In this document: piece by piece, positions 9,711 to 19,290 of the stretch
Position numbering within the stretch: the first letter of the stretch is position 1
Layout: every line of letters starts with the position of its first letter
Source of the DNA: JBBSAT01 sp044223665
GTDB lineage: Bacteria; Myxococcota_A; Polyangia; Polyangiales; Sandaracinaceae
Direction: 5' to 3'
NCBI GenBank assembly: GCA_044223665.1
Contig: JBGALT010000024.1
Span: 5,422-69,421, forward strand
Length of the DNA: 64,000 nt
Translations under genes and position numbers: made by a program
Notes under the pieces: model-generated
The model's input: only the letters and a program-made list of their open reading frames with translations
Told to the model about the DNA's origin: nothing
The model's database searches: none

Positions 9711-11141
9711 ATGACGCTCAAGGTCTTGGTGGTCGAGGACTCCGCGGATCTGCGCAGGGTGATCGAGAGGCGCCTGCGGTCGCGGGGCGCCGACGTCGTG
9801 GCGACGGAGTCGGTGGCGACGGCGGTCGACGCGCTGACGCGAGACGGCGGCTTCCATCTGATTCTGCTCGACGTGAACTTGCCGGAGGGCTCGGGCCTCC
9901 AAGTGCTCGAGCAGCTCCCCCGCGGTGTACGCCCGCCTCCCACCATCGTGATGACCGGCGACGGCAGCATCGAGAACGCCGTCGGCGCCATGCGCGCGGG
10001 CGCCAAGGACTTCATCCTCAAGCCGTTCTCGCTCGAGGCGCTGGACGCAGCCATCGCGCGCGTGGTGTCCGGCCGTCAGAAGAGCCGCGCCGTCGAGGCG
10101 GCCGACCCCGACGGGGTCTCCGAGTGGCGGCGTCGACACGCGCCGACGATGCTCGGCAAGAGCCCCGAGCTCGGGCGCGCCTTCGAGCTCATGCGGCGCA
10201 TCGCCGACACGGACTGCGCCGTGCTCATCGACGGCGAGACCGGCACCGGCAAGGAGCTCGTCGCGCGGGCGATCCACTCGGGCAGCGACCGCGCACGCGG
10301 CCCCTTCGTCGCCATCAACGCAGCCGCGATCCCCGAGCAGCTGATCGAGAGCGAGCTCTTCGGGCACAGCAAGGGCGCGTTCACCGGCGCGGCGACCACG
10401 CGCACCGGGCGCTTCGTCGAGGCCAGCGGCGGGACGCTCTTCCTCGACGAGATCGGCGAGATGCCGCTCGCGCTCCAGGCCAAGCTCCTGCGCGCGCTGC
10501 AGGAGAAGGAGATCGTCCCGCTCGGCGACAGCAAGGCCGTGCCGGTCGACGTGCGCATCGTCGCCGCCACCAACCGCGACCTCGAGAAGATGGTCGAGGA
10601 GAAGCGGTTCCGGGAAGACCTCTTGTACCGGCTCGACGTGATCCGCATCGAGCTGCCTCCCCTGCGCAAGCGACGCGGGGACGTGCCCCTCCTGGCGCAG
10701 GCGTTGATCGAGGACACGAGCACTCGCCGGGGCGCGCTCGTGACCGGAATCGAGCCGGACGCGCTCGCGGCACTCGAGGCCTACGAGTGGCCGGGCAACG
10801 TCCGTCAGTTCGCCAACGTGATCGAGCGGATGGTGATCCTGCGCGGCGAAGGAATGCTGACGCTCGCGGACGTGCCGGAGAAGGTGAAGCGCGCACGGCC
10901 GACGGCCAAGCAAGATGCCGATCTCCTCGTGCCCGAGCTGCCGGAAGAGGGCCTCGATCTGCGGGCGTGCGTCGAGCGCTTCGAGGGCTCGCTCATGCGA
11001 CAAGCGCTCGACCGCACCGGATGGAACAAGAATCGCGCTGCCGCGATCCTCCACCTGAATCGCACCACGCTGGTCGAGAAGCTCAAGAAGCGCGGGTGGA
11101 TGACGACCGACGACGAGACGGCCGAGCGCGCCGCGAGCTGA
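9711..11141 (+). CDS. NtrC-type sigma-54-dependent response regulator (copy 2)
   Basis: This 476-residue paralogue of the preceding gene has the same layout: receiver with D54 and K104, AAA+ with GETGTGKE (175-182) and a canonical GAFTGA loop (222-227), and a Fis-type helix-turn-helix with NKNRAAAILHLNRTT near the end. The recognition-helix region NRTTLVEKLKKRGW is identical to copy 1, so both probably bind the same DNA site, while the receivers have diverged (ENAVGAMRAGAKD against ETAVGALRVGAID) and may answer different kinases. It has a convincing sigma-54 promoter and GGAGG ribosome-binding site. Confidence 0.93.
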   Translation: MTLKVLVVEDSADLRRVIERRLRSRGADVVATESVATAVDALTRDGGFHLILLDVNLPEGSGLQVLEQLPRGVRPPPTIVMTGDGSIENAVGAMRAGAKDFILKPFSLEALDAAIARVVSGRQKSRAVEAADPDGVSEWRRRHAPTMLGKSPELGRAFELMRRIADTDCAVLIDGETGTGKELVARAIHSGSDRARGPFVAINAAAIPEQLIESELFGHSKGAFTGAATTRTGRFVEASGGTLFLDEIGEMPLALQAKLLRALQEKEIVPLGDSKAVPVDVRIVAATNRDLEKMVEEKRFREDLLYRLDVIRIELPPLRKRRGDVPLLAQALIEDTSTRRGALVTGIEPDALAALEAYEWPGNVRQFANVIERMVILRGEGMLTLADVPEKVKRARPTAKQDADLLVPELPEEGLDLRACVERFEGSLMRQALDRTGWNKNRAAAILHLNRTTLVEKLKKRGWMTTDDETAERAAS

Positions 11142-11226
11142 CCGCTTCGATCACACCTCGGGTGATCTCGCCGCGGGCCCAGGGTGACGCCGCGTGTTAT
11201 GGGAGCCCCGACGGGGAGGTGCTCTC

Positions 11227-13317
11227 GTGGCGCGTCGACGATGGGCTCTGGTCGGTTCGCTCGTTCTCTCGGTGCTCGCCGGCTGCGCGCCCTCGTCGGC
11301 GAGCTGCCCCGGCGGGCTGACGCTCACGGCCGAAGGTCGCTGCGTCGCCGGCGATGCGAGCGTTGCCGACTCGGGCGTCGACGGCGGCAGCGAGCCCGAT
11401 GCGGGCCGCGGCCCCGACGGCTGCGCACTCCACGCGTTCTATCCCGACGTCGACGGGGACGGGATCGGCGATGGCTCGCATCCGACGTACGCCTGCGAGA
11501 TGCCGGCGGGCCTCGTCGCGACGGCCGGCGACTGCGACGATGCCTGCGCGAGCTGCCACCCCGGCGCCACCGAGGCCTGCGAAGGCGCCCACGACGAGAA
11601 CTGCGATGGCCGCGTCGACGAGATGTGCAGTTGCGACGAAGGCGCGATGCAGGCCTGCGGCATGAGCTCGACGGCGCCCTGCCGCATGGGCACGCAGACG
11701 TGCAGCGGTGGGCACTGGGGCGCCTGCACCGGCAACGTCGATCCTCGCGCCGAGGCGTGCAACACGATGGACGACGACTGCGACGGCACCGTCGACGAGT
11801 CGCTCGCCACCACGATGTACTTCGCCGACGCCGACGGCGACGGCCATGGGGAGATGGGCGGCACGCCGATGCTCGCCTGCGCTCCCATCACCGGCTACGT
11901 GACGACGAGCGACGACTGCGACGACGCGAGCGCCACGCGCCACCCCGGCGCGTCGGAGGCGTGCAACGGCGCCGACGACGACTGCAACGGGATGGCCGAC
12001 GACGGCGGCGGATTCACGTGCGTGATGGGCGCGTCGGTGTCGTGCTCCACCAGCTGCGGCAGCACGGGGAGCGGAGCGTGTACCGCGAGCTGCACGCGGC
12101 CGACCGGCGCCGCGTGCGCCGTCCCGGCCGAGAGCTGCAACGGGCTCGACGACGACTGCGACCACGTGGTCGACGACGGGCTCGGCGTCGTGGGCGCACC
12201 CACGACGGTCACCTCGACGTCGAGCCGGCTCAGCCCGCACCTCGTCACCCTGCCCTCGGGGTTCGGCGTCGTGTATGCGACCGGGAGCAGCGGGCAGGCG
12301 AGCTGGCAGACGATCACCGCCACCGGCGGCTCGCCTTCTTCGCCCCTCCTGCTGGGGACGGACACGACGAGCCTCGCGAACGACTTCGACGCCGCGTTCG
12401 ACGGCACGCGCGTCGTCGTGGTCGGCCAGTCCGGGCCCGACTACGCGATCTTCGCCTTCGACCCGGCGACCGCAGGCCACACACTCGCGTCGTTCGTGCT
12501 GCCACGCGCTGCGCTCGCGGCCGTGTTCTCGGTGCGCATCGCGCGCATCTCGGCCGGGAGCGTCACGGTCTACGGCGCCCTCCGCAACGGGACGGCCTAC
12601 CAGCTCCGACGATGGGTGCTGAACACGAGCGGCACCGTCGCGAGCGTCGTCGACCAGGACGACGTGGTGACGGACCTCGACCCCGTGCGCGCGTGGGCGG
12701 TGACGGCGAGCGGCAGCGGCGAGATCGTGGTCTATCGGGATGCCGCCAACGACGACGTCGTGCTGCGCTCGGTCGCCATGGCGGGCACCGCCGGCGCAGC
12801 CTCGGTCGTGCGCCCCGCGGCCGACGCGCCGAGCACGAACGGCGTGAGCCTCGGCCTCCGCGATCCGAGCGCCGCCCCCGGCACGACGAACCCGCTGGGC
12901 GTCGCGATCGCCGGCGCGATCGGGCAGCCGCTCCGGTACCTCCAGATCACCAACCTCGCGGCGCCCACCGGCACCGCGAGCATCTCGCTGCCCGGAAGCT
13001 TCGGCGCCGGCGTGGGCGGCCTCGTCACCCTCCGCGATCTCTGGATCGCGGCACCCGCGGCCGTCACGAGTGACCCGGGCCTCTTCTACGTCGCCGCGCT
13101 CGAGTACGTGAGCGGCTCGGACACGACCCACTACGTCCTGCGCGCCTGGGAGGTCCGGAACGGAACGCCTCTCGACCCCTACGCGCTGACGGTACCGAGC
13201 GAGCCGCCGCTCGGCAGCCTCTCGGACATCTCCGTCGCCGCCAGCGGCACGACGCTGCGCGTCGCCGAGCCCACGAGCACGGGCGGCATCATCACGCGCC
13301 AGCTCGGCTGCCGCTGA
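11227..13317 (+). CDS. MopE-like lipoprotein with metal-binding repeats (copy 1)
   Basis: This 696-residue surface lipoprotein has lipobox SVLAGC about 20 residues from the chosen GTG, which has GGGGAGG seven bases upstream; the frame stays open upstream of it. After an Asp/Gly/Ala linker come several repeats of the pattern FYPDVDGDG...DCDD...HPGA.EAC...DDDCDG.VD, the putative metal-binding motif of MopE and related proteins, within about residues 70-330. The C-terminal half (about 330-690) is a beta-rich, Gly/Thr-rich region without recognised motifs, possibly a propeller. MopE-type repeats bind calcium or copper at the cell surface. A paralogue follows directly. Confidence 0.82.
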   Translation: MARRRWALVGSLVLSVLAGCAPSSASCPGGLTLTAEGRCVAGDASVADSGVDGGSEPDAGRGPDGCALHAFYPDVDGDGIGDGSHPTYACEMPAGLVATAGDCDDACASCHPGATEACEGAHDENCDGRVDEMCSCDEGAMQACGMSSTAPCRMGTQTCSGGHWGACTGNVDPRAEACNTMDDDCDGTVDESLATTMYFADADGDGHGEMGGTPMLACAPITGYVTTSDDCDDASATRHPGASEACNGADDDCNGMADDGGGFTCVMGASVSCSTSCGSTGSGACTASCTRPTGAACAVPAESCNGLDDDCDHVVDDGLGVVGAPTTVTSTSSRLSPHLVTLPSGFGVVYATGSSGQASWQTITATGGSPSSPLLLGTDTTSLANDFDAAFDGTRVVVVGQSGPDYAIFAFDPATAGHTLASFVLPRAALAAVFSVRIARISAGSVTVYGALRNGTAYQLRRWVLNTSGTVASVVDQDDVVTDLDPVRAWAVTASGSGEIVVYRDAANDDVVLRSVAMAGTAGAASVVRPAADAPSTNGVSLGLRDPSAAPGTTNPLGVAIAGAIGQPLRYLQITNLAAPTGTASISLPGSFGAGVGGLVTLRDLWIAAPAAVTSDPGLFYVAALEYVSGSDTTHYVLRAWEVRNGTPLDPYALTVPSEPPLGSLSDISVAASGTTLRVAEPTSTGGIITRQLGCR

Positions 13318-13450
13318 GCGAGTCCCGCCGGCCGACTCACCCGGACGGGGCGAAGGGCTGGCCAGAGCTGCGGAGCCCTCCGCCGCCGCGACGCGCGACG
13401 ATCCACGCAACGCGATCTCCGAGCCGCCGAGAAGGACGGCGGAGGTCGTC

Positions 13451-15412
13451 ATGGAGCTCGTTCGTTCGTGGGTCGGGGTGGCGGTGATGGGCGCGCTCGC
13501 GCTCGGATGTGGGCCGGAGACGGCGTGCCCGTCGGGGCTCGTACTGGGGGAGGGCGGGCGCTGCGTGAGCGCCGGAGACGGAGGCCCCTCCCAGCGGGAC
13601 GGCGGGATGCCGCAGCCGGATGGAGGGCCGAGCGAAGCCGACGCGGGCATCGGCCCCGACGGTTGTGCGCTTCGGCCGTTCTACGGCGATGCCGACGGGG
13701 ACGGCCACGGCGATCCCGCAGCATCGGCGTTCGCGTGCGAGATGCCCGTCGGCTTCGTGGCGAGCGGGGACGACTGCGACGACACGTGTGTGGACTGCCA
13801 CCCGGGCTCGACGGATGTCTGCGGCGATGGGATCGATCAGGACTGCGACCTCATGATCGACGAAGACGCGGTGCCGACCTCGTACTACCCGGACGCCGAC
13901 GGCGACGGGCACGGCGACGCGAGCGGCACACCGATGATGACGTGCACCCCGCCTGCCGGATACGTCGCGTCGCACGACGACTGCGACGACGCGAGCGCGA
14001 TGCGCGCGCCTGGCCGCACCGAGACGTGTGACGCGGCCGACGACGACTGCGACGGCGCCGCCGACGACACGTTCGCCTGTGTCCGAGGCGCCGCCACGAC
14101 GTGCACGACGAGCTGCGGAACGATGGGCACGGGCCTGTGCACGTCGACCTGCGTGGCGCCCTCGGCGGCCGCGTGCAGCCCGCCCGTCGAGACCTGCAAT
14201 GGTCTGGACGAAGACTGCGATGGCCTGGCCGACGACGGGCTCGGCGTCCTCGGGGCGCCGGTGACCGGGATCGCCGCGGGGACGTCGACCGCGACGTCGC
14301 TGCTCGGCGCGCACCTCGTCACGACCGCGAGCGGCTACCAGCTCTTCGGGCAGAGCAGCAGCGGACTGTTCACGCAGACGGTCGGCGCCGACGGAGCGCC
14401 ACGGGGCAGTGTCTCGCCCCTTCCGGTCGCGCTCCAGCCGCTGCTCGGTCAGCCCGTGAGCATCCGGGCGGCCGGCTCCGACTTCGTCGTCGCCTACAAC
14501 GCGATCACCGCGGGGTCGATCACGCTCGGCGTCGTGAACCCGAGCGGCGGACAGCGCTTCGTCTCGGCCGTGGCTCCGCCGTCCGGACAGGACGGATCGC
14601 GGCGCGCCCTCATCGCGAGCGCGGACGGCACCTGGGCCACGTTGTACGCGAGCACGCGAACCGCGTCGCCGCCCTACTCGTACTCGATCTACCGCGTACG
14701 CGTGAACATCTCCGGCAGCGCGCCGGCCATCGGCGGCTGGGCGCGCGTGGTCTCGGACCTCGGCCCCGCGACCGTGTTCGACGTCGTCGAGACCGACGCG
14801 GCCGACTACCTCGCCTACCTCGACGCGACCGGTGCGCTGCGGTTGGCGATCGCCCCGCACGGCGCCGCGACGAGCCCGGCCGCTGCCGTGCTCGGGACCG
14901 TCGTCTCGCCCGGCAGCGTCGCCGCGATCGCGATCGCCGCGATGAACCCGGCGATGCCTGCCGACACGGCGAATCCGCTCGGCGTCACCTGGCAAGACAC
15001 CGCGGCTGCGAGCAGCCCGACGACCCATCTCGCGAGCGCGTGGGGCACGACCGCCGCCACGTTCGAGCACGGGATTGCGCTCGATCTACCGGGCGGGCGT
15101 GGTCGAGCAAGCCTCTCGAACGCCAGCGTGTTCTCGCGCTGGGTCGGGATCGTCGCGGTGTCGAGCGCGTCGAGTGGCCCGCGGGGCGAGCACTGGCTGC
15201 TCGTGTCGTCCGACGTCGACGACGCGATTCGAGCGTGGGAGGTCGAGAACCAGACGGCGCGCACGCTCTCGGTCACGAGCCCGCGCCCCACGGGCGACGG
15301 CGACGTCGAGATCGCCTCGACGTCCACGGGCGCGCGGATCGCGATCGCGACCGACGACGGGATGAGCGCGACCGCGGACGGGGTCGTCACGCGGCAGCTC
15401 GGCTGCCGCTGA
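13451..15412 (+). CDS. MopE-like lipoprotein with metal-binding repeats (copy 2)
   Basis: This 653-residue paralogue of the preceding gene has lipobox ALALGC (Cys20), GGAGG five bases before the ATG, and the same order of an Asp-rich linker, repeats such as FYGDADGDGHGD and DDDCDGAADD (about 70-260), and a beta-rich C-terminal half ending in VVTRQLGCR, almost the same terminal residues as copy 1 (IITRQLGCR). The cysteine at the third-last position in both suggests a conserved disulfide closing the C-terminal domain. Predicted location is the outer membrane surface. Ligand and role are unknown beyond the likely divalent-cation binding of the repeats. Confidence 0.82.
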   Translation: MELVRSWVGVAVMGALALGCGPETACPSGLVLGEGGRCVSAGDGGPSQRDGGMPQPDGGPSEADAGIGPDGCALRPFYGDADGDGHGDPAASAFACEMPVGFVASGDDCDDTCVDCHPGSTDVCGDGIDQDCDLMIDEDAVPTSYYPDADGDGHGDASGTPMMTCTPPAGYVASHDDCDDASAMRAPGRTETCDAADDDCDGAADDTFACVRGAATTCTTSCGTMGTGLCTSTCVAPSAAACSPPVETCNGLDEDCDGLADDGLGVLGAPVTGIAAGTSTATSLLGAHLVTTASGYQLFGQSSSGLFTQTVGADGAPRGSVSPLPVALQPLLGQPVSIRAAGSDFVVAYNAITAGSITLGVVNPSGGQRFVSAVAPPSGQDGSRRALIASADGTWATLYASTRTASPPYSYSIYRVRVNISGSAPAIGGWARVVSDLGPATVFDVVETDAADYLAYLDATGALRLAIAPHGAATSPAAAVLGTVVSPGSVAAIAIAAMNPAMPADTANPLGVTWQDTAAASSPTTHLASAWGTTAATFEHGIALDLPGGRGRASLSNASVFSRWVGIVAVSSASSGPRGEHWLLVSSDVDDAIRAWEVENQTARTLSVTSPRPTGDGDVEIASTSTGARIAIATDDGMSATADGVVTRQLGCR

Positions 15413-15519
15413 GCCGAAGCCGGATCGGAAGTGGAGGCGGGCGCCGGATCGGCGCTCGCCTTCGCGCGCTCGGGGCTCGCCGACTCGACGTGCGCGCGCC
15501 GCCCGAGGATAGTCGCGCG

Positions 15520-16659
15520 ATGGACCTCGTGATCGAGCGCCTCGCCGGCCTGGTGCGCACCCCTTCGGTCTCGGCCGTCCGACCCGAGCTCGACATGCCC
15601 AACCGGGAGGTCGTCGACCTGCTCGCGGGCTGGCTCGAGCACGATGGGTTCACCGTCGAGATCCTCACGGTCGACGAGGGACGCAAGAAGGCCAACCTCG
15701 TCGCGACCAAGGGACGCGGCCCGGGCGGGCTCGTGCTCTCGGGGCACACCGACACCGTGCCCTTCGACGACGGCAAGTGGCGCAGCGACCCGTTCCGCCT
15801 GAGCGAGCGCGACGGGAACCTGTACGGCCTGGGCACCAGCGACATGAAGGGCTTCTTCCCCATCGCGATCGAGGCCGCGCGACGCGTGGAGGCGAGCGCG
15901 CTCCGCGAGCCGCTCGTCGTGCTGGCCACGTGCGACGAAGAGTGCGGGATGGCGGGGGCGCGCGCGCTCGTCGACGCGCGCCGCCCGAAGGCGCGCTCGG
16001 CGATCATCGGCGAGCCGACGAACCTCGTGCCGGTGCGCCTGCACAAGGGCGTCACGATGGGGCGCATCAAGCTCGTCGGGCGGAGCGGGCACTCGAGTGA
16101 CCCCTCCCTCGGACGCAGCGCGCTCGAGGGGATGCGCGTGGTCCTGAACGAGCTCGCAGGCCTGCGCGACGAGCTCGGCCTCGCACACCGGAACGAGCGC
16201 CTCTCGCCGCCGGTGCCGACGATGAACCTCGGCAACGTGCACGGCGGCGACAACCCGAACCGCATCTGCGCCGAGTGCGAGCTGCAGTTCGACCTGCGCG
16301 TGCTGCCGGGGATGCGCGACGCCGACGTGCTGCGCGAGCTGCGCGCCCGCATCGAGCGAGCGCTCGACGGGAGCGAGCTCGCGATCGAGATGGACGAGCT
16401 GCACGCCGGCGTCCCCCCGTTCGAGACGCCGGCCGGAGCGGCCATCGTGAAGGCCGTCGAGGAGCTGACCGGCCACGCGGCCGAGGCCGTCTCGTTCGGT
16501 ACCGAGGGCCCCTTCCTCAACGCGCTCGGGATGGAGACCATCGTGCTCGGTCCCGGGGACATCGCGGTCGCACACCAGCCGAACGAGTGCCTGCCGCGCG
16601 CGCGGATCGCGCCGATGATCGAGCTGCTGGAACGGACGATCCGGCGCCTCTGCGCCTGA
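15520..16659 (+). CDS. argE: M20-family acetylornithine deacetylase-like amidohydrolase (ArgE type)
   Basis: This 379-residue cytoplasmic di-zinc hydrolase predicted to convert N-acetylornithine to ornithine in arginine biosynthesis. Metal and catalytic residues fit M20 peptidases: SGHTDTVP (H76, D78), GTSDMKG (D108), CDEECGMAG (catalytic E140, metal E141) and GTEGPF near the C-terminus. The lid domain spans about 180-285. Length matches the family. The first in-frame ATG after the upstream gene is used; no strong ribosome-binding site is visible. It lies 62 bp before an argA-like gene, which supports an arginine assignment over succinyl-diaminopimelate desuccinylase, though substrate is not proven. 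Confidence 0.82.
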   Translation: MDLVIERLAGLVRTPSVSAVRPELDMPNREVVDLLAGWLEHDGFTVEILTVDEGRKKANLVATKGRGPGGLVLSGHTDTVPFDDGKWRSDPFRLSERDGNLYGLGTSDMKGFFPIAIEAARRVEASALREPLVVLATCDEECGMAGARALVDARRPKARSAIIGEPTNLVPVRLHKGVTMGRIKLVGRSGHSSDPSLGRSALEGMRVVLNELAGLRDELGLAHRNERLSPPVPTMNLGNVHGGDNPNRICAECELQFDLRVLPGMRDADVLRELRARIERALDGSELAIEMDELHAGVPPFETPAGAAIVKAVEELTGHAAEAVSFGTEGPFLNALGMETIVLGPGDIAVAHQPNECLPRARIAPMIELLERTIRRLCA

Positions 16660-16721
16660 AGGCGCGCACCCACCGAATCGTGGGGTCGAGAGCGAGCGGT
16701 TGTATTAGCGTTGCGCTCGAC

Positions 16722-18047
16722 GTGACCCAGCCTGCTTCGCCCGCGCCTTCCTTCGTCGAGCTCTTCCGCCTCGCAGCCCCCTACGTGCATGCCCACCGTG
16801 GCCGCACGTTCGTCGTCATGTTCGGCGGCGAGGCGGTCGTCGACCACGACTTCCCACACCTCGTGCAGGACCTCGCGCTCGTGCACTCGCTCGGCGTGCG
16901 GCTGGTCCTGGTGCACGGCAGCAAGCCGCAGATCGAGCGGCGCATGCGCGAGCGGAAGATCCCGCAGCGCTTCGCGGGCGACGTGCGCATCACCGATCGG
17001 GCGACCATGAGCTGCGTCGAGGACGCGGTCGGGAACATCCGCGGTCGCGTGGAGGGCCTGTTCTCGATGGGCCTGCCGAGCTCGCCGATGGCGAACGCGC
17101 GCCTGCGCGTGGCCTCGGGGAACTTCGTGACGGCACGGCCGCGCGGCGTGCGCGACGGCGTCGACTTCCAGTTCACCGGCGGCATCCGGCGCATCGACGC
17201 CGACGCGATCCGGCAGCGCCTGGACTCGGGCGCCATCGTGCTCGTCTCGCCGCTCGGCTACTCGCCCACGGGCGAGATCTTCAACCTCCAGTCGCACGAG
17301 GTCGCGGCCGCCACCGCCGCGGCGCTCGCCGCCGACAAGCTCGTCGCGCTGGTCGAGGGAAAGGGCGTCGTCGACAAGCGCGGGCGCGCCATCCCGCAGA
17401 TCACGCCCAACGACGCCGAGACGCTGGCGGCGACCGCCAAGCACCTGCATCCCGACACCCGCAAGCACCTCAGCGCCGCGGCCCGCGCGTGCCGCGACGG
17501 AGTGCGCCGTACGCACCTCGTCGAGCGTCGCGTGGACGGCGCGGTGCTCCAGGAGCTGTTCACGCGCGAGGGCCGCGGGACGCTGGTCACCCAGGAGGAG
17601 TACGAGGGAATCCGCGCCGCCCACAGCGAGGACATCCCCGGCATCCTCTCGCTGCTCGGGCCGCTCGAGGACGCCGGCTTCCTCGTGCGGCGCAGCCGCG
17701 AGACGATCGAGCACGAGCTCGACCGCTTCGTCGTCGTCGAGCGCGACGGTCTCATCATCGGCACGGCCGCGCTCGAGGCCTTCACCGAGGAGAAGACGGG
17801 CGAGCTCTACTGCCTCGCCGTCAACCCGCGCTACCGCGAGTCCGGCCGCGGCGAGCAGCTCGTCGAGTACGTCGTGGATCGCGCGCGCGCGATGGGCCTC
17901 GAGAGCCTGTTCGTGCTCACCACGCAGACCGCGCACTTCTTCCGCGAGCGCGGCTTCGTGCCCGCGACCGTGCGCGCGCTCCCGGCTGCGCGCCGAGAGC
18001 GCTACGATCACCGCCGCCGGAGCAAGGTGCTCTTCCGCGAGCTGTGA
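16722..18047 (+). CDS. argA: Amino-acid N-acetyltransferase (N-acetylglutamate synthase)
   Basis: This 441-residue protein, close to the 443 of the E. coli enzyme, catalyses the first committed step of arginine synthesis, acetyl-CoA plus glutamate to N-acetylglutamate. Residues about 10-290 form an amino acid kinase-like domain (VVMFGGEAV, LVHGSKPQIERR, GGIRRIDADAIR). Residues about 295-441 form a GNAT acetyltransferase domain with the acetyl-CoA loop RYRESGRGEQL. The start is GTG, chosen because it gives the family length; no good ribosome-binding site precedes it, so the start is moderately sure. It is followed by a double hairpin terminator. Confidence 0.9.
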   Translation: MTQPASPAPSFVELFRLAAPYVHAHRGRTFVVMFGGEAVVDHDFPHLVQDLALVHSLGVRLVLVHGSKPQIERRMRERKIPQRFAGDVRITDRATMSCVEDAVGNIRGRVEGLFSMGLPSSPMANARLRVASGNFVTARPRGVRDGVDFQFTGGIRRIDADAIRQRLDSGAIVLVSPLGYSPTGEIFNLQSHEVAAATAAALAADKLVALVEGKGVVDKRGRAIPQITPNDAETLAATAKHLHPDTRKHLSAAARACRDGVRRTHLVERRVDGAVLQELFTREGRGTLVTQEEYEGIRAAHSEDIPGILSLLGPLEDAGFLVRRSRETIEHELDRFVVVERDGLIIGTAALEAFTEEKTGELYCLAVNPRYRESGRGEQLVEYVVDRARAMGLESLFVLTTQTAHFFRERGFVPATVRALPAARRERYDHRRRSKVLFREL

Positions 18048-18053
18048 TTCTCA

Positions 18054-18129
18054 GGAGGGGCTGGGCGCCCCTCCTCGCGAGACCGGCCGAGCCGGATCAA
18101 GGCGCGTGGCCGCTGCGGGCCACGCGCCT
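18054..18129. terminator. Double hairpin, bidirectional terminator between convergent genes
   Basis: GGAGGGGC/GCCCCTCC with a 5-nt loop (18054-18074) is followed by a 12-bp perfect stem AGGCGCGTGGCC/GGCCACGCGCCT with a 6-nt loop (18100-18129). Neither has a T-run, as is usual in very GC-rich genomes. The position between the convergent argA and Spo0M-like genes supports termination in both directions. Confidence 0.6.
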
Positions 18130-18135
18130 ACCCGA

Positions 18136-19290
18136 TCACTTGTGGTGCTGCACCTGGTGGGGGGCGACCCACGCCGATGCGCCGAGCTTCGGGTCGGCCC
18201 AGTCGATCGCGACCATGCCGTTCTGCATGCCCACCACGCGGCCGGGGTGCCAGCCGCCGTGCTGCGGGTGCTGCGCCATCACGTTGGCGCCCATCGCGAA
18301 CGTGCCGCCCTTGGCGTGCGCATCGGCGCCCGGCTTGTGCGGCTCGCCCTTGTGCATGTTCATGTCGTGCGGCTTGTGCGCCCCCATGTCCTTCTGATGC
18401 ATCGCGTCCTTCTGATGCATCGCGTCCTTCTGATGCATCATGTCCTTCTGGTGGCCCATGTCCTTGCCCATCATGGGCTGGCCCATCATCGGCTGCTGCA
18501 TCTGGCCCATCATCGGCTGCCCCATCATCGGCTGGCCCATCATCGGCTGCTGCATCATCGGCTGCATCGGCTGGATCTGGTGCGGCTGCAGCCAAGTGGA
18601 CTGCCCGAGGTTCGGGTCGTCCCAGTCGATGCCGATCATGCCGTTCTGGAGGGCGACGACGCGGCCGGGATAGGTCCCGCCCATCGGGTGCTGCCCCATC
18701 ACCTGCTGGCCCATCTGCGGGGGACCGACCGGCGCCTGCATCATGGGCTGGCCCATCATGGGCTGCCCCATCATCGGCTGCTGCCCCATCATCGGCTGCC
18801 CCATCATCGGCTGCTGCCCCATCATCGCCTGCCCCATCATGGGCTGCCCCATGCCCATTCCCATGCCGGGCATCGAGCCACCGAGCAGCTGCACGTCGGC
18901 GTTCGCGTGCTGATCCACCTCTCCGGGGATGTCGGCCGACGCGCTCACGCGGTAGTCGACCTGCCCACGCACCTCGGCGACCATCTGCGGCGGCAGCTGG
19001 AACGAGAACTGGAACGGGCACGGCTGCCCCGGCTGCGCCTGGAACGGACCGCTCAGCGTCTGCTCGGGAACCACGTTCGTGGAGGTCGACCCGGCCGAGG
19101 GCTTGCCCGGCATCGCCGGCTGCTGCTGCGTCACCGTGAGGCGCACCTTGACGCTCGTGACGTTCTGCGCGCGGGTACCACCCGTGAACGTCACGACGCC
19201 CGAGAGCATCCCGCCCGGCTGCACCTGCGGCGTCTGGAGCTGGAGGGTGAGCGATCCGCCACCCGCACCGAACATGTCGAAGAGTCCCAT
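18136..19290 (-). CDS. Spo0M-like arrestin-fold protein with MMGQP repeats and two copies of a C-terminal module
   Basis: This 384-residue protein begins MGLFDMFG and residues 1-135 resemble the arrestin-like domain of Spo0M (SpoOM) proteins. Residues 140-190 and 241-276 are runs of MMGQP-type repeats, and 279-302 is a run of MHQKDA hexapeptides. Between and after these lie two copies of one module: 198-240 (MGQHP..., PGRVV, QNGMIGIDW, DPNLGQSTW, PHQIQ) and 338-381 (MAQHP..., PGRVV, QNGMVAIDW, DPKLGASAW, PHQVQ). The module looks like a small beta-barrel, Tudor-like at most; I know no name for it. A strong GAAGGAGGA site precedes the ATG. Probably cytoplasmic, no signal peptide. The Met/His-rich repeats might bind metal. 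Confidence 0.85.
   Translation of the reverse strand: MGLFDMFGAGGGSLTLQLQTPQVQPGGMLSGVVTFTGGTRAQNVTSVKVRLTVTQQQPAMPGKPSAGSTSTNVVPEQTLSGPFQAQPGQPCPFQFSFQLPPQMVAEVRGQVDYRVSASADIPGEVDQHANADVQLLGGSMPGMGMGMGQPMMGQAMMGQQPMMGQPMMGQQPMMGQPMMGQPMMQAPVGPPQMGQQVMGQHPMGGTYPGRVVALQNGMIGIDWDDPNLGQSTWLQPHQIQPMQPMMQQPMMGQPMMGQPMMGQMQQPMMGQPMMGKDMGHQKDMMHQKDAMHQKDAMHQKDMGAHKPHDMNMHKGEPHKPGADAHAKGGTFAMGANVMAQHPQHGGWHPGRVVGMQNGMVAIDWADPKLGASAWVAPHQVQHHK

Noticed and set aside
11197..13650. A minus-strand open frame of over 800 codons opposite the MopE-like gene
   Set aside because: Composition is Arg/Gly/Ala noise; the plus strand has the signal peptide and repeats.
18440..18860. Regularly spaced short direct repeats resembling a CRISPR array
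   Set aside because: They are codons of MMGQP repeats in the Spo0M-like gene, the period is about 12-15 bp and there are no unique spacers.
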